From contig CAJUJJ010000024.1 of NCBI GenBank assembly GCA_910586765.1, forward strand, positions 1 through 38,907: a DNA stretch of 38,907 nucleotides. Direction: 5' to 3'. Positions within the stretch are counted from its first letter, which is position 1, and each line of letters begins with the position of its first letter. The notes below the pieces were generated by a model that saw nothing but the letters and a program-made list of their open reading frames with translations, did not search any database and was not told the origin of the DNA. Shown here piece by piece: positions 1 through 8,050 of the stretch. The stretch is from an uncultured Clostridia bacterium. GTDB taxonomy: Bacteria > Bacillota > Clostridia > Lachnospirales > Anaerotignaceae. Made by a program: the position numbers and the translations under genes.

Positions 1-112
1 GTTTTATACTATACCACATCTTTTTTGCTTTTGCAACACTTTTTTTCATTTTTTTTAAAATTTTTTAAAAATTCTTTTTAATTTTCTTATATCTCTATAT
101 CTCAGCAAACAA
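1..112. other. AT-rich left edge, no gene seen
   Basis: Nearly pure A/T runs. I see no reading frame with a ribosome binding site and no convincing promoter. It lies downstream of the terminator of the small minus-strand gene that follows. Confidence 0.5.
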
Positions 113-152
113 AAGTAACTCCTTTTCGGGCAGTCCCAAAAAGAAGTTACCT
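113..152 (-). terminator. Terminator of the small SASP-like gene
   Basis: Imperfect hairpin pairing roughly AAGTAACTCCTTTTCGGG with CCCAAAAAGAAGTTACCTT around a short loop. Read on the minus strand it is followed by TTACTTTTGTTT. It starts about 43 nt after the stop of the small minus-strand gene, the usual place for an intrinsic terminator. Confidence 0.65.
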
Positions 153-194
153 TATAATGTGCTAAAATATTATTTTATAATATTCATCATACTA

Positions 195-365
195 TTAGTT
201 GCTGCTGCTTCCACTGTTACTGCTGCTGCTTCCGCTTTTGTTGCAATTTTTATTTGTTTTACTTGTTCTTTTGCTTGTGTCAATGCTGTATTCTTGAGCA
301 AATTCTGTTCTGTTCATATTTTTCTGTGTGTCTTTCTGAGCATTTTTATTTGTGTTTTTTTCCAT
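195..365 (-). CDS. Small Asn/Ser/Lys-rich protein, gamma-type SASP-like
   Basis: A 56-residue frame on the minus strand with a strong ribosome binding site (AAGGAGG, 8 nt before the ATG) and its own terminator, so it is very probably real. The product is hydrophilic and rich in Asn, Lys, Thr and Ser. It carries NRTEFAQEYSIDTSK at residues 18-32, resembling the TEFASETDAQQVK repeat of gamma-type small acid-soluble spore proteins, and ends in two Ser-rich clusters. Gamma-type SASPs are amino-acid stores in the spore core. The SASP call rests only on this short motif and the composition and is an inference; the alternative is an unrelated low-complexity small protein. It has a single Cys in the second half. 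Confidence 0.65.
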   Translation of the reverse strand: MEKNTNKNAQKDTQKNMNRTEFAQEYSIDTSKRTSKTNKNCNKSGSSSSNSGSSSN

Positions 366-458
366 TTTGTTTTTCCTCCTTCATAAGTTAAACAATAAAA
401 ATGAATATCAATATGCAAATCACTTTTGCAATACTTAATATAACCCTTTTTCTTTTTT

Positions 459-1250
459 TTATTCTTTCTTTTTTTTCTGTAAGTATCTTTTTTTATATTT
501 TATATTACAATATTTTAGTATTGTATGATATACTATTGCATTATATCCGCTTCCTGCAACACCTATTACAGGCACACCTTGTATCATTTTTGCTGCAAGC
601 ATAGCATTAGAAAATACTTGAGAAGTTTGTTTCACTTCTTGTTCAAAATCATATGGTACAGCAATTTCTTTTTCAATACATTCTGCTGTTTGCTCTACCA
701 ATGTATTAAATACTTCTTTTTGTTTTCGTTCTGACATAGCAGCACGAATAAGCCTTAATATGTAAATTTGTTCTCTTTTATCTTCATAGTCAAAACCATA
801 CTGCAATGCAGTTTGATAAATTCCTTTCAATATTACTGCTAAAAACAGTGGAATATCTGGCAATCCTATGCCTAATATACCCAACACCGCTCCTTCTACT
901 GTTGTTACTGCCATATTTATTCTATTACACTGATTTGCACTTTTTACCATTTTTTGAAACTGTTTATTTTTTCTTTTTTCCTCAAAACGTTTTTCATAAA
1001 ATTGATGTCGCCACAATATTTTTTCTTTATCATATGTTTTTTCAATCACAACAGTACCCTTTTCAAAAAGCACTAAAAATCCTTTATAAAATGCTTTTTC
1101 TATAGCTTGTTTTACTTTTTCAGGTATTTTATTTTCTATAGCTTCTCCAAATGCTTTCTTTTTACAGTATAATTTACCTTCTTTCTTTTCTAAATATTTT
1201 TTCTCTTGTTTTTCTATTTTTTCTAATTGTTTTTTTACTACATCACTCAT
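459..1250 (-). CDS. EcsC family protein
   Basis: 263 residues starting at an ATG preceded by GAAAGGGG. The N-terminal half is charged and Lys/Glu-rich. The middle (about residues 112-160) has the EcsC-type pattern: a Gly-rich hydrophobic stretch, then GLPDIPLF followed by a QTALQYGFDYEDKREQIYIL-like segment. A second hydrophobic helix with GVPVIGVAGSGYNAI lies near residues 223-240. Proteins of this family were named after the third gene of the B. subtilis ecs locus; their biochemical role is unknown and membrane association is likely. It is transcribed alone: the floA end is about 390 bp upstream, with a structured repeat between. Confidence 0.75.
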   Translation of the reverse strand: MSDVVKKQLEKIEKQEKKYLEKKEGKLYCKKKAFGEAIENKIPEKVKQAIEKAFYKGFLVLFEKGTVVIEKTYDKEKILWRHQFYEKRFEEKRKNKQFQKMVKSANQCNRINMAVTTVEGAVLGILGIGLPDIPLFLAVILKGIYQTALQYGFDYEDKREQIYILRLIRAAMSERKQKEVFNTLVEQTAECIEKEIAVPYDFEQEVKQTSQVFSNAMLAAKMIQGVPVIGVAGSGYNAIVYHTILKYCNIKYKKRYLQKKKKE

Positions 1251-1396
1251 ATATTTTCCCCTTTCTTTTTTATTTTATTTGAAAAAAAGATACCAAAACA
1301 ACATCGTTTTCAGTACCTTTTTTATTTATTATTTATATTATCTTTTCAGTCTGTCAATAAACTTCCATTTATAAATGAGAAAATTAAATTTTCTAA

Positions 1397-1590
1397 AAGA
1401 GTTTTTGGTCAAGCTTTTTCCAAAAAGCTTGTAGAGTTTGAGTTGCAAAACGTCCAGTGGACGTTTGTTCTGCAACGACCGAAGCGAAGCGTAGACCAAA
1501 GCCTCAAGGTTTTAAGATTTTTCCGCTTATAAGCGTGTTTTTGAAAGGGATTGGGGAAACTTTTCACAAGTGAAAAAAGTTTCCCCAAAG
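1397..1590 (+). repeat. Structured intergenic repeat, copy 1
   Basis: Fills the gap between the end of floA and the start of the EcsC gene. It is a chain of hairpins: AAGCTTTTTC/CAAAAAGCTT (1411-1430); a nested stem in which GTTGCA pairs with TGCAAC and encloses AACGTCCAGTGGACGTT (about 1442-1476); CGCTTATAAGCG (about 1524-1535); and a long final hairpin starting GGGGAAACTTTTCA and ending GTTTCCCC (1553-1586). A close relative lies at 22622-22815. Frames through it share a peptide with the second copy only because the DNA is repeated. In minus-strand terms it lies just after floA and may also end its transcript. Confidence 0.85.
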
Positions 1591-1641
1591 ATCTCAGACT
1601 TTTATTAAATCTATAATAAAATTACTTTTTTGACAAGCTGA

Positions 1642-2634
1642 TTATTTTTTCTCTTTATTCAATATTTTTGTTAAGTCCGTTTTTCCTATATTATCTCTCA
1701 TCGTTGTATCTGCCTGCACATTTTGTAATTTATAATAATCCATTACGCCTAAATTTCCAGTTCTCAAAGCTTCTGCCAATGCCATAGGCACTTCTGCCTC
1801 TGCCTCAATTACTTTTGCTTTCATTCTTTCTACTTCTGCCTTCATTTCTTCCGCTTTTGCTACTGCTGCTGCACGTCTTTCTTCTGCTTTTGCCTGTGCA
1901 ATTTGTTTATCTGCTTCTGCTTGTTGTATTTGCAAATTTGCTCCTATATTTCTTCCAATATCCACATCTGCTATATCAATAGACAATATTTCAAATGCTG
2001 TACCATTATCAAGACCTTTTCCCAATACTGTTCTAGATATAGAATCTGGATTTTCTAACACACTGCTGTGATGTTGTGAAGAACCTACTGTTGTAACAAT
2101 ACCTTCTCCTACTCTAGCAATAATCGTTTCTTCTCCTGCACCACCTACTAATCTACCTAAATTTGCCCTTACTGTTACTTTTGCAATAACTTTTACCTCT
2201 ATACCATCTATTGCAACCGCCGAAATCCAAGGTGTTTCTATAATTTTAGGTGTAACACTCATTCTTACTGCTTCAAAAACATCTCTACCAGCCAAGTCTA
2301 TGGCTGCTGCTCTTTCAAATGACAAATCTAAATTTGCTCTATGTGCTGCTATCAGTGCATCTACTACATTATCTACATGACCGCCAGAAAGCAAATGACT
2401 CTCCAACTGATTAGCATTTACGTCCATACCTGCTTTTTGTGCTTTTATCAATGGACGTATAATTCTTGCTGCACTTACTCTCCTCATTCTCATACCTATC
2501 AGTGATGCAATACTTACTTTTACTCCTGCGGATATTGCAGAAATCCAAAGTCCCAAAGGTACAAAACTCAAAAAAATACTAATGATAATAATAATTGCGA
2601 ATATGGTAACTCCTAAACCAATTCCAACAAACAT
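1642..2634 (-). CDS. floA: Flotillin-like protein FloA
   Basis: 330 residues, the usual FloA/YqfA length. An N-terminal membrane hairpin (residues 5-45, IIIIISIFLSFVPLG region) is followed by a conserved SPFH-like domain (about 50-230, with GRDVFEAVRMSV and GGAGEETIIARVGEGIV) and an Ala/Glu/Lys-rich coiled coil (about 235-290). The C-terminus, GNLGVMDYYKLQNVQADT, is characteristic of the family. FloA organises membrane microdomains in Bacillota. The start is set by AAAGGAGGG 8 nt upstream of the ATG. It follows the NfeD gene by 30 bp, the usual NfeD-flotillin pairing. Confidence 0.93.
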   Translation of the reverse strand: MFVGIGLGVTIFAIIIIISIFLSFVPLGLWISAISAGVKVSIASLIGMRMRRVSAARIIRPLIKAQKAGMDVNANQLESHLLSGGHVDNVVDALIAAHRANLDLSFERAAAIDLAGRDVFEAVRMSVTPKIIETPWISAVAIDGIEVKVIAKVTVRANLGRLVGGAGEETIIARVGEGIVTTVGSSQHHSSVLENPDSISRTVLGKGLDNGTAFEILSIDIADVDIGRNIGANLQIQQAEADKQIAQAKAEERRAAAVAKAEEMKAEVERMKAKVIEAEAEVPMALAEALRTGNLGVMDYYKLQNVQADTTMRDNIGKTDLTKILNKEKK

Positions 2635-2664
2635 AATAAAACCCTCCTTTTAAAACACAATTTT

Positions 2665-3153
2665 TTATGATACAATTTCTTTTACAACTACTGTTTTTCC
2701 TTTTACCTGAACAATTTCTACAGATTTATTTTTTTCAATATACCCTCCCTCAGAACACACATCAATTTGCTTTCCTTCTATTTCCATTTTACCATAAGGC
2801 TGTATTGTTGTAATAGTAATACCTTTTTTCCCTTCTATCCCTTGCAATACACTTTCATCAAAGTCTTTGGTATCCAAAACTTCTTTTAACACAAATTTAT
2901 CATATACTCCTTTTGTTTGAGCAACACGTATAAATATCAAAGCTAATATAATTAAAGCTGCTACCAATATCAAAAATACACCAAAGCCATATTTCATACC
3001 TGCCATTACTGTAGAACCTAATACACATATCGTTCCTAATATACCAAACATTCCAAATCCTGGCATTAATGCCTCTGCTATCAAAAGTATCAATCCTATA
3101 ATACCTACTATGATAATCCACAACAACATATTATCTATCGCAATTACTGACAT
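2665..3153 (-). CDS. NfeD family membrane protein (partner of FloA)
   Basis: 162 residues; the ATG follows AGAAAGGAGAG. Three hydrophobic segments lie in residues 9-75 (LLWIIIVGIIGLILLIAEAL, a Gly-rich GFGMFGILGTICVLGS hairpin, and FGVFLILVAALIILALIFI). A soluble C-terminal domain (about 105-162) has the GxxG...G pattern of an NfeD OB-fold, with GKMEIEGKQIDV and VQVKGKTVVVKEI. This is the short NfeD form without an N-terminal ClpP-like protease. NfeD proteins pair with flotillins, and floA follows 30 bp downstream. The hemB stop is about 90 bp upstream, so it may be read from the tetrapyrrole transcript. Confidence 0.88.
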   Translation of the reverse strand: MSVIAIDNMLLWIIIVGIIGLILLIAEALMPGFGMFGILGTICVLGSTVMAGMKYGFGVFLILVAALIILALIFIRVAQTKGVYDKFVLKEVLDTKDFDESVLQGIEGKKGITITTIQPYGKMEIEGKQIDVCSEGGYIEKNKSVEIVQVKGKTVVVKEIVS

Positions 3154-3242
3154 ACAACTTCTCTCCTTTCTGTATATTATTCTATCACAATTTTATTGTT
3201 CCATACTGCAAAGGCTTGTTTCTATTGCATATTTATTCCATA

Positions 3243-4220
3243 TTATACGATACTATCGCTATCTTTTAAAAGTCCCTTTGCAAAATCTTTTGCGAAATAA
3301 GTAATTATCATATCTGCTCCTGCTCTTTTTAATGCTATCAAACTTTCCATAGCTACCTTTTTGCCATCTATCCAATTCATTTGTTCTGCTGCTTTTATCA
3401 TGGCATATTCTCCACTCACCTGATAAGCACAAACAGGAACATTTACTTGCTGTTTTACCTGCCACAATATATCTAAATAAGGTAAAGCAGGTTTTACAAT
3501 CACCATATCTGCACCTTCTGCTATATCTTGCTGTACTTCTTTTAACGCTTCCTTTCTGTTTGCAGGGTCCATTTGATAACTTTTTCTATCTCCAAACTGT
3601 GGTGCTGAATGTGCTGCTTCTCTAAAAGGTCCATAAAAAGCAGAACAATATTTTGCACTATATGCCATAATTGCCACATCATTACAGCCATTTTTATCTA
3701 ATTCTTTTCTAATATAGGCTATTCTATTGTCCATCATATCAGAAGGTGCAATACAATCTGCTCCTGCTTTGGCATAAGATACTGCCGCTTTTGCTAAAAG
3801 AGGAAGTGTTTTTTCGTTATCTACTTCATTGTCACAAATTACGCCACAATGTCCGTGACTCGTATATTCGCAAAGGCATACATCTGCAATAATATACAAT
3901 TCTGGAACAGTTTGTTTTAATGCTTGAATTGCTCTTTGTATCACATTTCCTTCACAGTATGCTGTTGTACCCACATCATCTTTTTCATTAGGTATACCAA
4001 AAAGCAACACTCCTTGTATGCCTAATTGCACAATTTGCTTTGCTTCTTCTACTAATTCATCTATCGAAAATCTATAATTTTGAGGCATAGCACTAATTTC
4101 TTGTTTTTTGTTTTCTCCTTCTACCACAAACAAAGGATATATCAAATCTTCCAAACATACCCTTGTTTCTTTTACATAATTGCGAATTGCCTTATTTTTT
4201 CTCAATCTTCTATAATCCAT
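3243..4220 (-). CDS. hemB: Porphobilinogen synthase (delta-aminolevulinate dehydratase)
   Basis: 325 residues, full length. Condenses two 5-aminolevulinate molecules to porphobilinogen. The Schiff-base lysines are in MAYSAKY (Lys190) and MVIVKPALPY (Lys243). The zinc-binding cysteines Cys115, Cys117 and Cys125 are all present in the DVCLCEYTSHGHCGV segment, so this is a zinc-type enzyme. The start follows AAGGTGATA. It is the last of four tetrapyrrole genes on the minus strand, about 100 bp after the cobA-hemD fusion. No heme-specific gene is visible nearby, so the product may feed siroheme or cobalamin. Confidence 0.96.
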   Translation of the reverse strand: MDYRRLRKNKAIRNYVKETRVCLEDLIYPLFVVEGENKKQEISAMPQNYRFSIDELVEEAKQIVQLGIQGVLLFGIPNEKDDVGTTAYCEGNVIQRAIQALKQTVPELYIIADVCLCEYTSHGHCGVICDNEVDNEKTLPLLAKAAVSYAKAGADCIAPSDMMDNRIAYIRKELDKNGCNDVAIMAYSAKYCSAFYGPFREAAHSAPQFGDRKSYQMDPANRKEALKEVQQDIAEGADMVIVKPALPYLDILWQVKQQVNVPVCAYQVSGEYAMIKAAEQMNWIDGKKVAMESLIALKRAGADMIITYFAKDFAKGLLKDSDSIV

Positions 4221-4324
4221 ATTATCACCTTCTATATGACTATTGTATCACTTTTGTTATTTTCACTCAATGTATTTTACACATTTGTAAGAAATATGTA
4301 ACTTATTCATTTCGGAAAATAGTT

Positions 4325-5812
4325 TCATACATTTTTCAACACTTTTATTATTTTTTCAGCAAGTCCTTTTCCTGTAGAAATTTCTGCTGTTGCTTTCACT
4401 TCTGCTCCCATATGCAATATACTTTGCTGTGTTTGTTCTCCTATAGCAAAAAGTTGACATTTTTTTATATCTTCTCCCAAAAGTAAAAACAAATTTTTTG
4501 CTTGAGAAGAACTGAAAAATGCTATAGCATCAATATTTCCTTTTTTTACATCATTTTTTATTTTTTCTATACCATTTGTATTAATATGATTTTGATATGC
4601 CTTTACTCTTATCATAGCAATACCTAATTCTTTGGCTTTTTTTTCTAACACAGTTGAGGCCAATTCTGATGCTGGAAATAATATAGTATCTCCTTTTTTT
4701 AAAAATTGTTCCATATCTTTTGCTGCACTTTCGCTATTATATTGTTGTGGTATTCTATCTACAAATATTCCTCTTTTTTCTACTGCTTGTTTTGTTTTTT
4801 CTCCTATACAAAATATACCTATTCCCTGCAATGCTCTAATATCTTTTTTCTGCTTTTGCATTGCTTTAAAAAAACATTCTACACTATTTACACTTGTAAA
4901 AAATATCCATGTATACTGTTTTAAATTTTGTATTTCTTTTGAAAGTTCTTCTGTATCTTCCACAATTTCAATACCAGAATATATCGTTACCTCTGCTCCT
5001 TTTTGCTGCAACAATGCCTTTGCTTCACAAGCTGTTTCTCCACTTCCTGCTAACATAATATGTTTTCCAAAAAGCGGTCTATATTTTTGCCAATCCATTT
5101 TTTGATTTACTACATCTCCCATAATTACAACAGAAGGGTGACCAATATTTTGCTGTTCTGCTTTTTGTGCTATATTTTTTAATATTGCTGTAACACTTTT
5201 CTGTTTACTTGTTGTACCCCACTGTATTGCACACACAGGCGTATTTTCATCTTTTCCTTGCTGTATCAATTTTTCACTTATAATATGCAGATTTTTCATA
5301 CTCATCAAAAACACAAGTGTTCCTTCCATATGTGCTATACTACTATAATCTAATTCTCCATTATCTACTCTATGCCCTGTAAAAACGTGAAAAGAAGATG
5401 CACATTCTCTATGTGTTACTGGAATACCTGCATAGGCACACACAGAATAAAAAGAAGATATTCCGGGCACTACTTCAAATGGAATACCTGCTTTTTCTAA
5501 TTCTTCACATTCTTCTCCTCCTCTACCAAATACAAAAGGGTCTCCTCCTTTTAATCTTACTACACTTTTTCCTTCTTTTGCTTTTTGTATCAATATTTCA
5601 TTGATTTGTGACTGATTTAATCTATGATTTTGAGGTTGTTTCCCTGCATTAATTTTTTCACATTCTTTTTTACTATATTTTAAAAATCTTTCCGCTCCCA
5701 ATCTATCATATACTATTACATCAGCTTGCTTTACCAATTCCAATGCCTTAACACTAATCAGTTTTTCATCTCCAGGACCAGCTCCTGTAATATATACTCG
5801 TCCTATTTGCAT
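4325..5812 (-). CDS. cobA-hemD: Uroporphyrinogen-III methyltransferase / uroporphyrinogen-III synthase fusion
   Basis: 495 residues with two domains. Residues 1-245 are the SAM-dependent methyltransferase (start VYITGAGPGDEKL; VRLKGGDPFVFGRG near 83-96; VVPGISSF; THRECASSFHVFTGH), which makes precorrin-2. Residues about 246-495 are the HemD domain (GKHIMLAGSGETACEAKALL, WIFFTSVNSVECFF, FFSSSQAKNLF), which cyclises hydroxymethylbilane to uroporphyrinogen III. This fusion is common in Clostridia. The ATG follows GAAAGGGGAATATC inside the end of hemC; the genes overlap by 10 bp, suggesting coupled translation. Confidence 0.95.
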   Translation of the reverse strand: MQIGRVYITGAGPGDEKLISVKALELVKQADVIVYDRLGAERFLKYSKKECEKINAGKQPQNHRLNQSQINEILIQKAKEGKSVVRLKGGDPFVFGRGGEECEELEKAGIPFEVVPGISSFYSVCAYAGIPVTHRECASSFHVFTGHRVDNGELDYSSIAHMEGTLVFLMSMKNLHIISEKLIQQGKDENTPVCAIQWGTTSKQKSVTAILKNIAQKAEQQNIGHPSVVIMGDVVNQKMDWQKYRPLFGKHIMLAGSGETACEAKALLQQKGAEVTIYSGIEIVEDTEELSKEIQNLKQYTWIFFTSVNSVECFFKAMQKQKKDIRALQGIGIFCIGEKTKQAVEKRGIFVDRIPQQYNSESAAKDMEQFLKKGDTILFPASELASTVLEKKAKELGIAMIRVKAYQNHINTNGIEKIKNDVKKGNIDAIAFFSSSQAKNLFLLLGEDIKKCQLFAIGEQTQQSILHMGAEVKATAEISTGKGLAEKIIKVLKNV

Positions 5813-6699
5813 ATGATATTCCCCTTTCTTTGTATTTCCATTGCCAATATTTTGCCTAAATCTTCTGCATTTTCAACACTATCATAGCCTTCTGAAATTA
5901 ATATTTTATTTGTATAAAACATTGCTTTCATATACAATTTTCCATTTTCTATTTTCGCCAAAGCTCCTGCTGGTGCATGGCAATCTGCCCCTATTTGTTT
6001 CAAAAAAGCCCTTTCTGCTTTTTGACATACAAAAGCATTTTCATTATTGATTTTTTCCATAGCATTTTTTAAAAACAAATCATTTTCTCTTATCTGCAAT
6101 GCCAATATTCCTTGACAAGCTGCTGGTATCATTTCTTGCAATGTAAATATATGAGAAATTTTTTGTTGCTGTTGTGTTCTTACCAGTCCCGCTACTGCCA
6201 ATACAACAGCATCAAATCCTTGTTCCAATTTTTGAAGTCTTGTAATAATATTTCCTCTTATTGGTACTACATTCAAGTCATTCCTTAATGCTAAAATTTG
6301 CGTTTTTCTTCTTAGACTTCCTGTTCCTATTGTTGCTCCTTTAGGCAACTTTTCCCATGTCACATTATTTGCACACACAACAGCGTCCATAGCATTTTCT
6401 CTTTTCAGCACAGCACCTAATGTCAATCCCTTTGGCATTTCATCAGGCATATCTTTCATACTGTGCACTGCTACATCAATATCCCCTTGTAACAACGCCT
6501 TTTCTATTTCTTTTACAAAAAGCCCTTTTCCTCCTATTTTGTCAAGGGTTTTATGCAATATTTTATCTCCTTTTGTTTTTATTTTTACTATTTCAATATT
6601 TACTTCATTTAAAACACTTTTTATTTCTTCTCCAGCAAGTTCTGCTTGTTTTATAGCTAACAAACTATCTCTTGTACCAATTTTAATACTCTTTTTCAT
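5803..6699 (-). CDS. hemC: Hydroxymethylbilane synthase (porphobilinogen deaminase)
   Basis: 298 residues, normal length. Polymerises four porphobilinogens to hydroxymethylbilane. Visible family features are the IGTRDSLLAIKQAE start, VHSMKDMP with the catalytic Asp (Asp83), GTGSLRRKTQ with substrate-binding arginines (about 126-134), and the cofactor-anchoring Cys240 in GADCHAPAGA. The flanks of that Cys differ slightly from the common GCQVPI form, but the residue itself is kept. It overlaps the preceding gene by 17 bp and the following one by 10 bp, so the operon is tightly packed. Confidence 0.96.
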   Translation of the reverse strand: MKKSIKIGTRDSLLAIKQAELAGEEIKSVLNEVNIEIVKIKTKGDKILHKTLDKIGGKGLFVKEIEKALLQGDIDVAVHSMKDMPDEMPKGLTLGAVLKRENAMDAVVCANNVTWEKLPKGATIGTGSLRRKTQILALRNDLNVVPIRGNIITRLQKLEQGFDAVVLAVAGLVRTQQQQKISHIFTLQEMIPAACQGILALQIRENDLFLKNAMEKINNENAFVCQKAERAFLKQIGADCHAPAGALAKIENGKLYMKAMFYTNKILISEGYDSVENAEDLGKILAMEIQRKGNIICK

Positions 6700-7243
6700 T
6701 CGTCTGATACTCCTTTAGCAACTGCTCCAATGCCTTTTTTCTTTCTTTTTTATCATCAATATGTGCTATTATATTTTTTCTTTTTTCTCCCAAATGATAT
6801 AATTCTTTTGCTATAGACAAATCTATATTTTCACATATTTTTTTACCCAGCAAAGGAAATAATCCATCTGTACTAACAGCAACAGTCAATTTCCCTTCTC
6901 TTTTATGATAAGGTACTATAAAATCTCCTTTTCCATCTGCTTTACAGCACAATACTTTTTGTTCTTCTGCCCATACTGCAATAGTATCATTTATATTTTT
7001 TTCTGCTGCTGCAAACACAATAAATACATCTTTTATATCTTCTTTTTTTATTTCTCTTTTTTGATATGTTATAGTATTGTCTTTTAATATTTTTTCTGTT
7101 TGCTGCAAATACTGTTTTGAAATGACTTCAAAATCTGCTTGTATTTCTAACAATGTTTTTATTTTTATCAATGCTGCATTGCCGCCACCTACTACTACTA
7201 TTTTTTTCCCTTCTAATGAAAGAAATACAGCGAGCTTTTCCAT
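6683..7243 (-). CDS. Precorrin-2 dehydrogenase / sirohydrochlorin ferrochelatase-like protein
   Basis: 186 residues. The start LEGKKIVVVGGGNAALIKIKTLLE has the Rossmann GxGxxA pattern and spacing of the CysG N-terminal/Met8/YlnF family. IVFAAAEKNIND and the region GKLTVAVSTDGLFPLLGKKI match the second half of that domain. It would oxidise precorrin-2 to sirohydrochlorin with NAD+, linking this operon to siroheme or cobalamin rather than heme. Ferrochelatase activity cannot be judged. First gene of the operon, with a promoter about 30 bp upstream. Some clostridial clusters carry hemA next; none is present here. Confidence 0.85.
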   Translation of the reverse strand: MEKLAVFLSLEGKKIVVVGGGNAALIKIKTLLEIQADFEVISKQYLQQTEKILKDNTITYQKREIKKEDIKDVFIVFAAAEKNINDTIAVWAEEQKVLCCKADGKGDFIVPYHKREGKLTVAVSTDGLFPLLGKKICENIDLSIAKELYHLGEKRKNIIAHIDDKKERKKALEQLLKEYQTNEKEY

Positions 7244-7271
7244 ATATTTACTCCCCCTTCTGTATTTGCTT

Positions 7272-7300
7272 AGTATACTATTTTTATACTTTTATGGCAA
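7272..7300 (-). promoter_or_regulatory. SigA-type promoter of the tetrapyrrole operon
   Basis: On the minus strand TTGCCA (7295-7300), a 17-bp spacer, then TATACT (7272-7277). It lies about 30 bp before the ATG of the first tetrapyrrole gene. The LexA box of the divergent gene starts 19 bp beyond the -35 and does not overlap it. Confidence 0.7.
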
Positions 7301-7318
7301 TATTATTGATAGACTTAG

Positions 7319-7332
7319 CGAACATATATTTG
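7319..7332 (+). promoter_or_regulatory. LexA operator (SOS/Cheo box)
   Basis: CGAACATATATTTG fits the Bacillota LexA consensus CGAACRNRYGTTYG at all but one constrained position (A for G in the right half). It touches the -35 of the lexA promoter, as expected for autoregulation. The neighbouring minus-strand promoter is close but not overlapped. Confidence 0.75.
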
Positions 7333-7358
7333 ATTTTACACACAATTTATGTTATAGT
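7330..7358 (+). promoter_or_regulatory. Promoter of lexA-nadE
   Basis: TTGATT (7330-7335), 17-bp spacer, TATAGT (7353-7358). The predicted start of transcription is about 7365, leaving a leader of around 40 nt before lexA. The LexA box overlaps the first bases of the -35. Confidence 0.65.
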
Positions 7359-7400
7359 TACTATGTTATGGAATACTAACTTTATGTATCTACAAATGAG

Positions 7401-8024
7401 GTGATTTTTATACGTGAAACAGCATTAAAACAAAAACAAAAGCAAAAACAAATATTACAATATTTAAAATCAGAAGTACAAAAAAAGGGCTATCCTCCTT
7501 CTGTTCGTGAAATCAGTATCGCACTTGGTATAAAATCCACTTCTACGGTACATTTTCATCTTTCTAAACTAGAGCAGCAAGGCTTTATTCGTCGTGACCC
7601 GGCAAAACCAAGAGCAATAGAAATTTTAGACAATGCAGAACAAACACAACAACCTAAAATTCCTATCGTTGGTACAATTACTGCTGGTACACCTATATTA
7701 GCAGTAGAAAATATAGAAGACACTTTTCCTTTGCCTACAAATTTCTTCAACCGCAATGATGATTTATTTATGCTCAGAGTAAAAGGAGAAAGTATGATTG
7801 AGGCAGGCATTTTTCACAGAGATTTAATATTAGTTCGTCAACAGTCTTATGCAGAAAATGGTGATATTGTTGTAGCACTATTAGGAGAACTTGCTACGGT
7901 AAAAACTTATTACAAGGAAAAGAACAAAATACGTCTTCAGCCCGAAAATTCTTCTATGGCACCTATTTTTGTAACAGATGTTAAAATATTAGGTAAAGTA
8001 GTAGGATTATTTCGCAAATTTTAA
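7401..8024 (+). CDS. lexA: LexA repressor (SOS regulator, self-cleaving)
   Basis: Up to 207 residues. The N-terminal winged helix carries KKGYPPSVREI and STSTVHFHLSKLEQQGFIRRDPAKPRAIEI. The cleavage site is Ala95-Gly96 (TITAGTPI). The Ser-Lys dyad is Ser131 (KGESMIEAG) and Lys168 (ATVKTY). It represses DNA-damage genes until RecA triggers self-cleavage. The start is odd: there is no in-frame ATG after the upstream stop at 7377, and GTG 7401 lies inside the only good ribosome binding site (GAGGTGA, 7398-7404). A non-standard ATA at 7410 would have better spacing. The coordinates use GTG. nadE follows 26 bp downstream. Confidence 0.95.
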   Translation: MIFIRETALKQKQKQKQILQYLKSEVQKKGYPPSVREISIALGIKSTSTVHFHLSKLEQQGFIRRDPAKPRAIEILDNAEQTQQPKIPIVGTITAGTPILAVENIEDTFPLPTNFFNRNDDLFMLRVKGESMIEAGIFHRDLILVRQQSYAENGDIVVALLGELATVKTYYKEKNKIRLQPENSSMAPIFVTDVKILGKVVGLFRKF

Positions 8025-8050
8025 ATATACAAAAGGAGTGATTATTATTT

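Noticed and set aside
159..386. Plus-strand hydrophobic 75-residue frame
   Set aside because: It is antisense to the small SASP-like gene, which has a proper ribosome binding site and terminator; the frame itself has none.
1227..1532. Plus-strand frame sharing a peptide (VEFELQNVQWTFVLQRPK) with a frame at 22511-22714
   Set aside because: The shared peptide comes from the structured DNA repeat; the frames start and end differently and lack ribosome binding sites.
7244..7400. Cobalamin or other riboswitch ahead of the tetrapyrrole operon
   Set aside because: The promoter lies about 30 bp before the start codon, leaving no room for an aptamer, and no B12-box-like sequence is seen.
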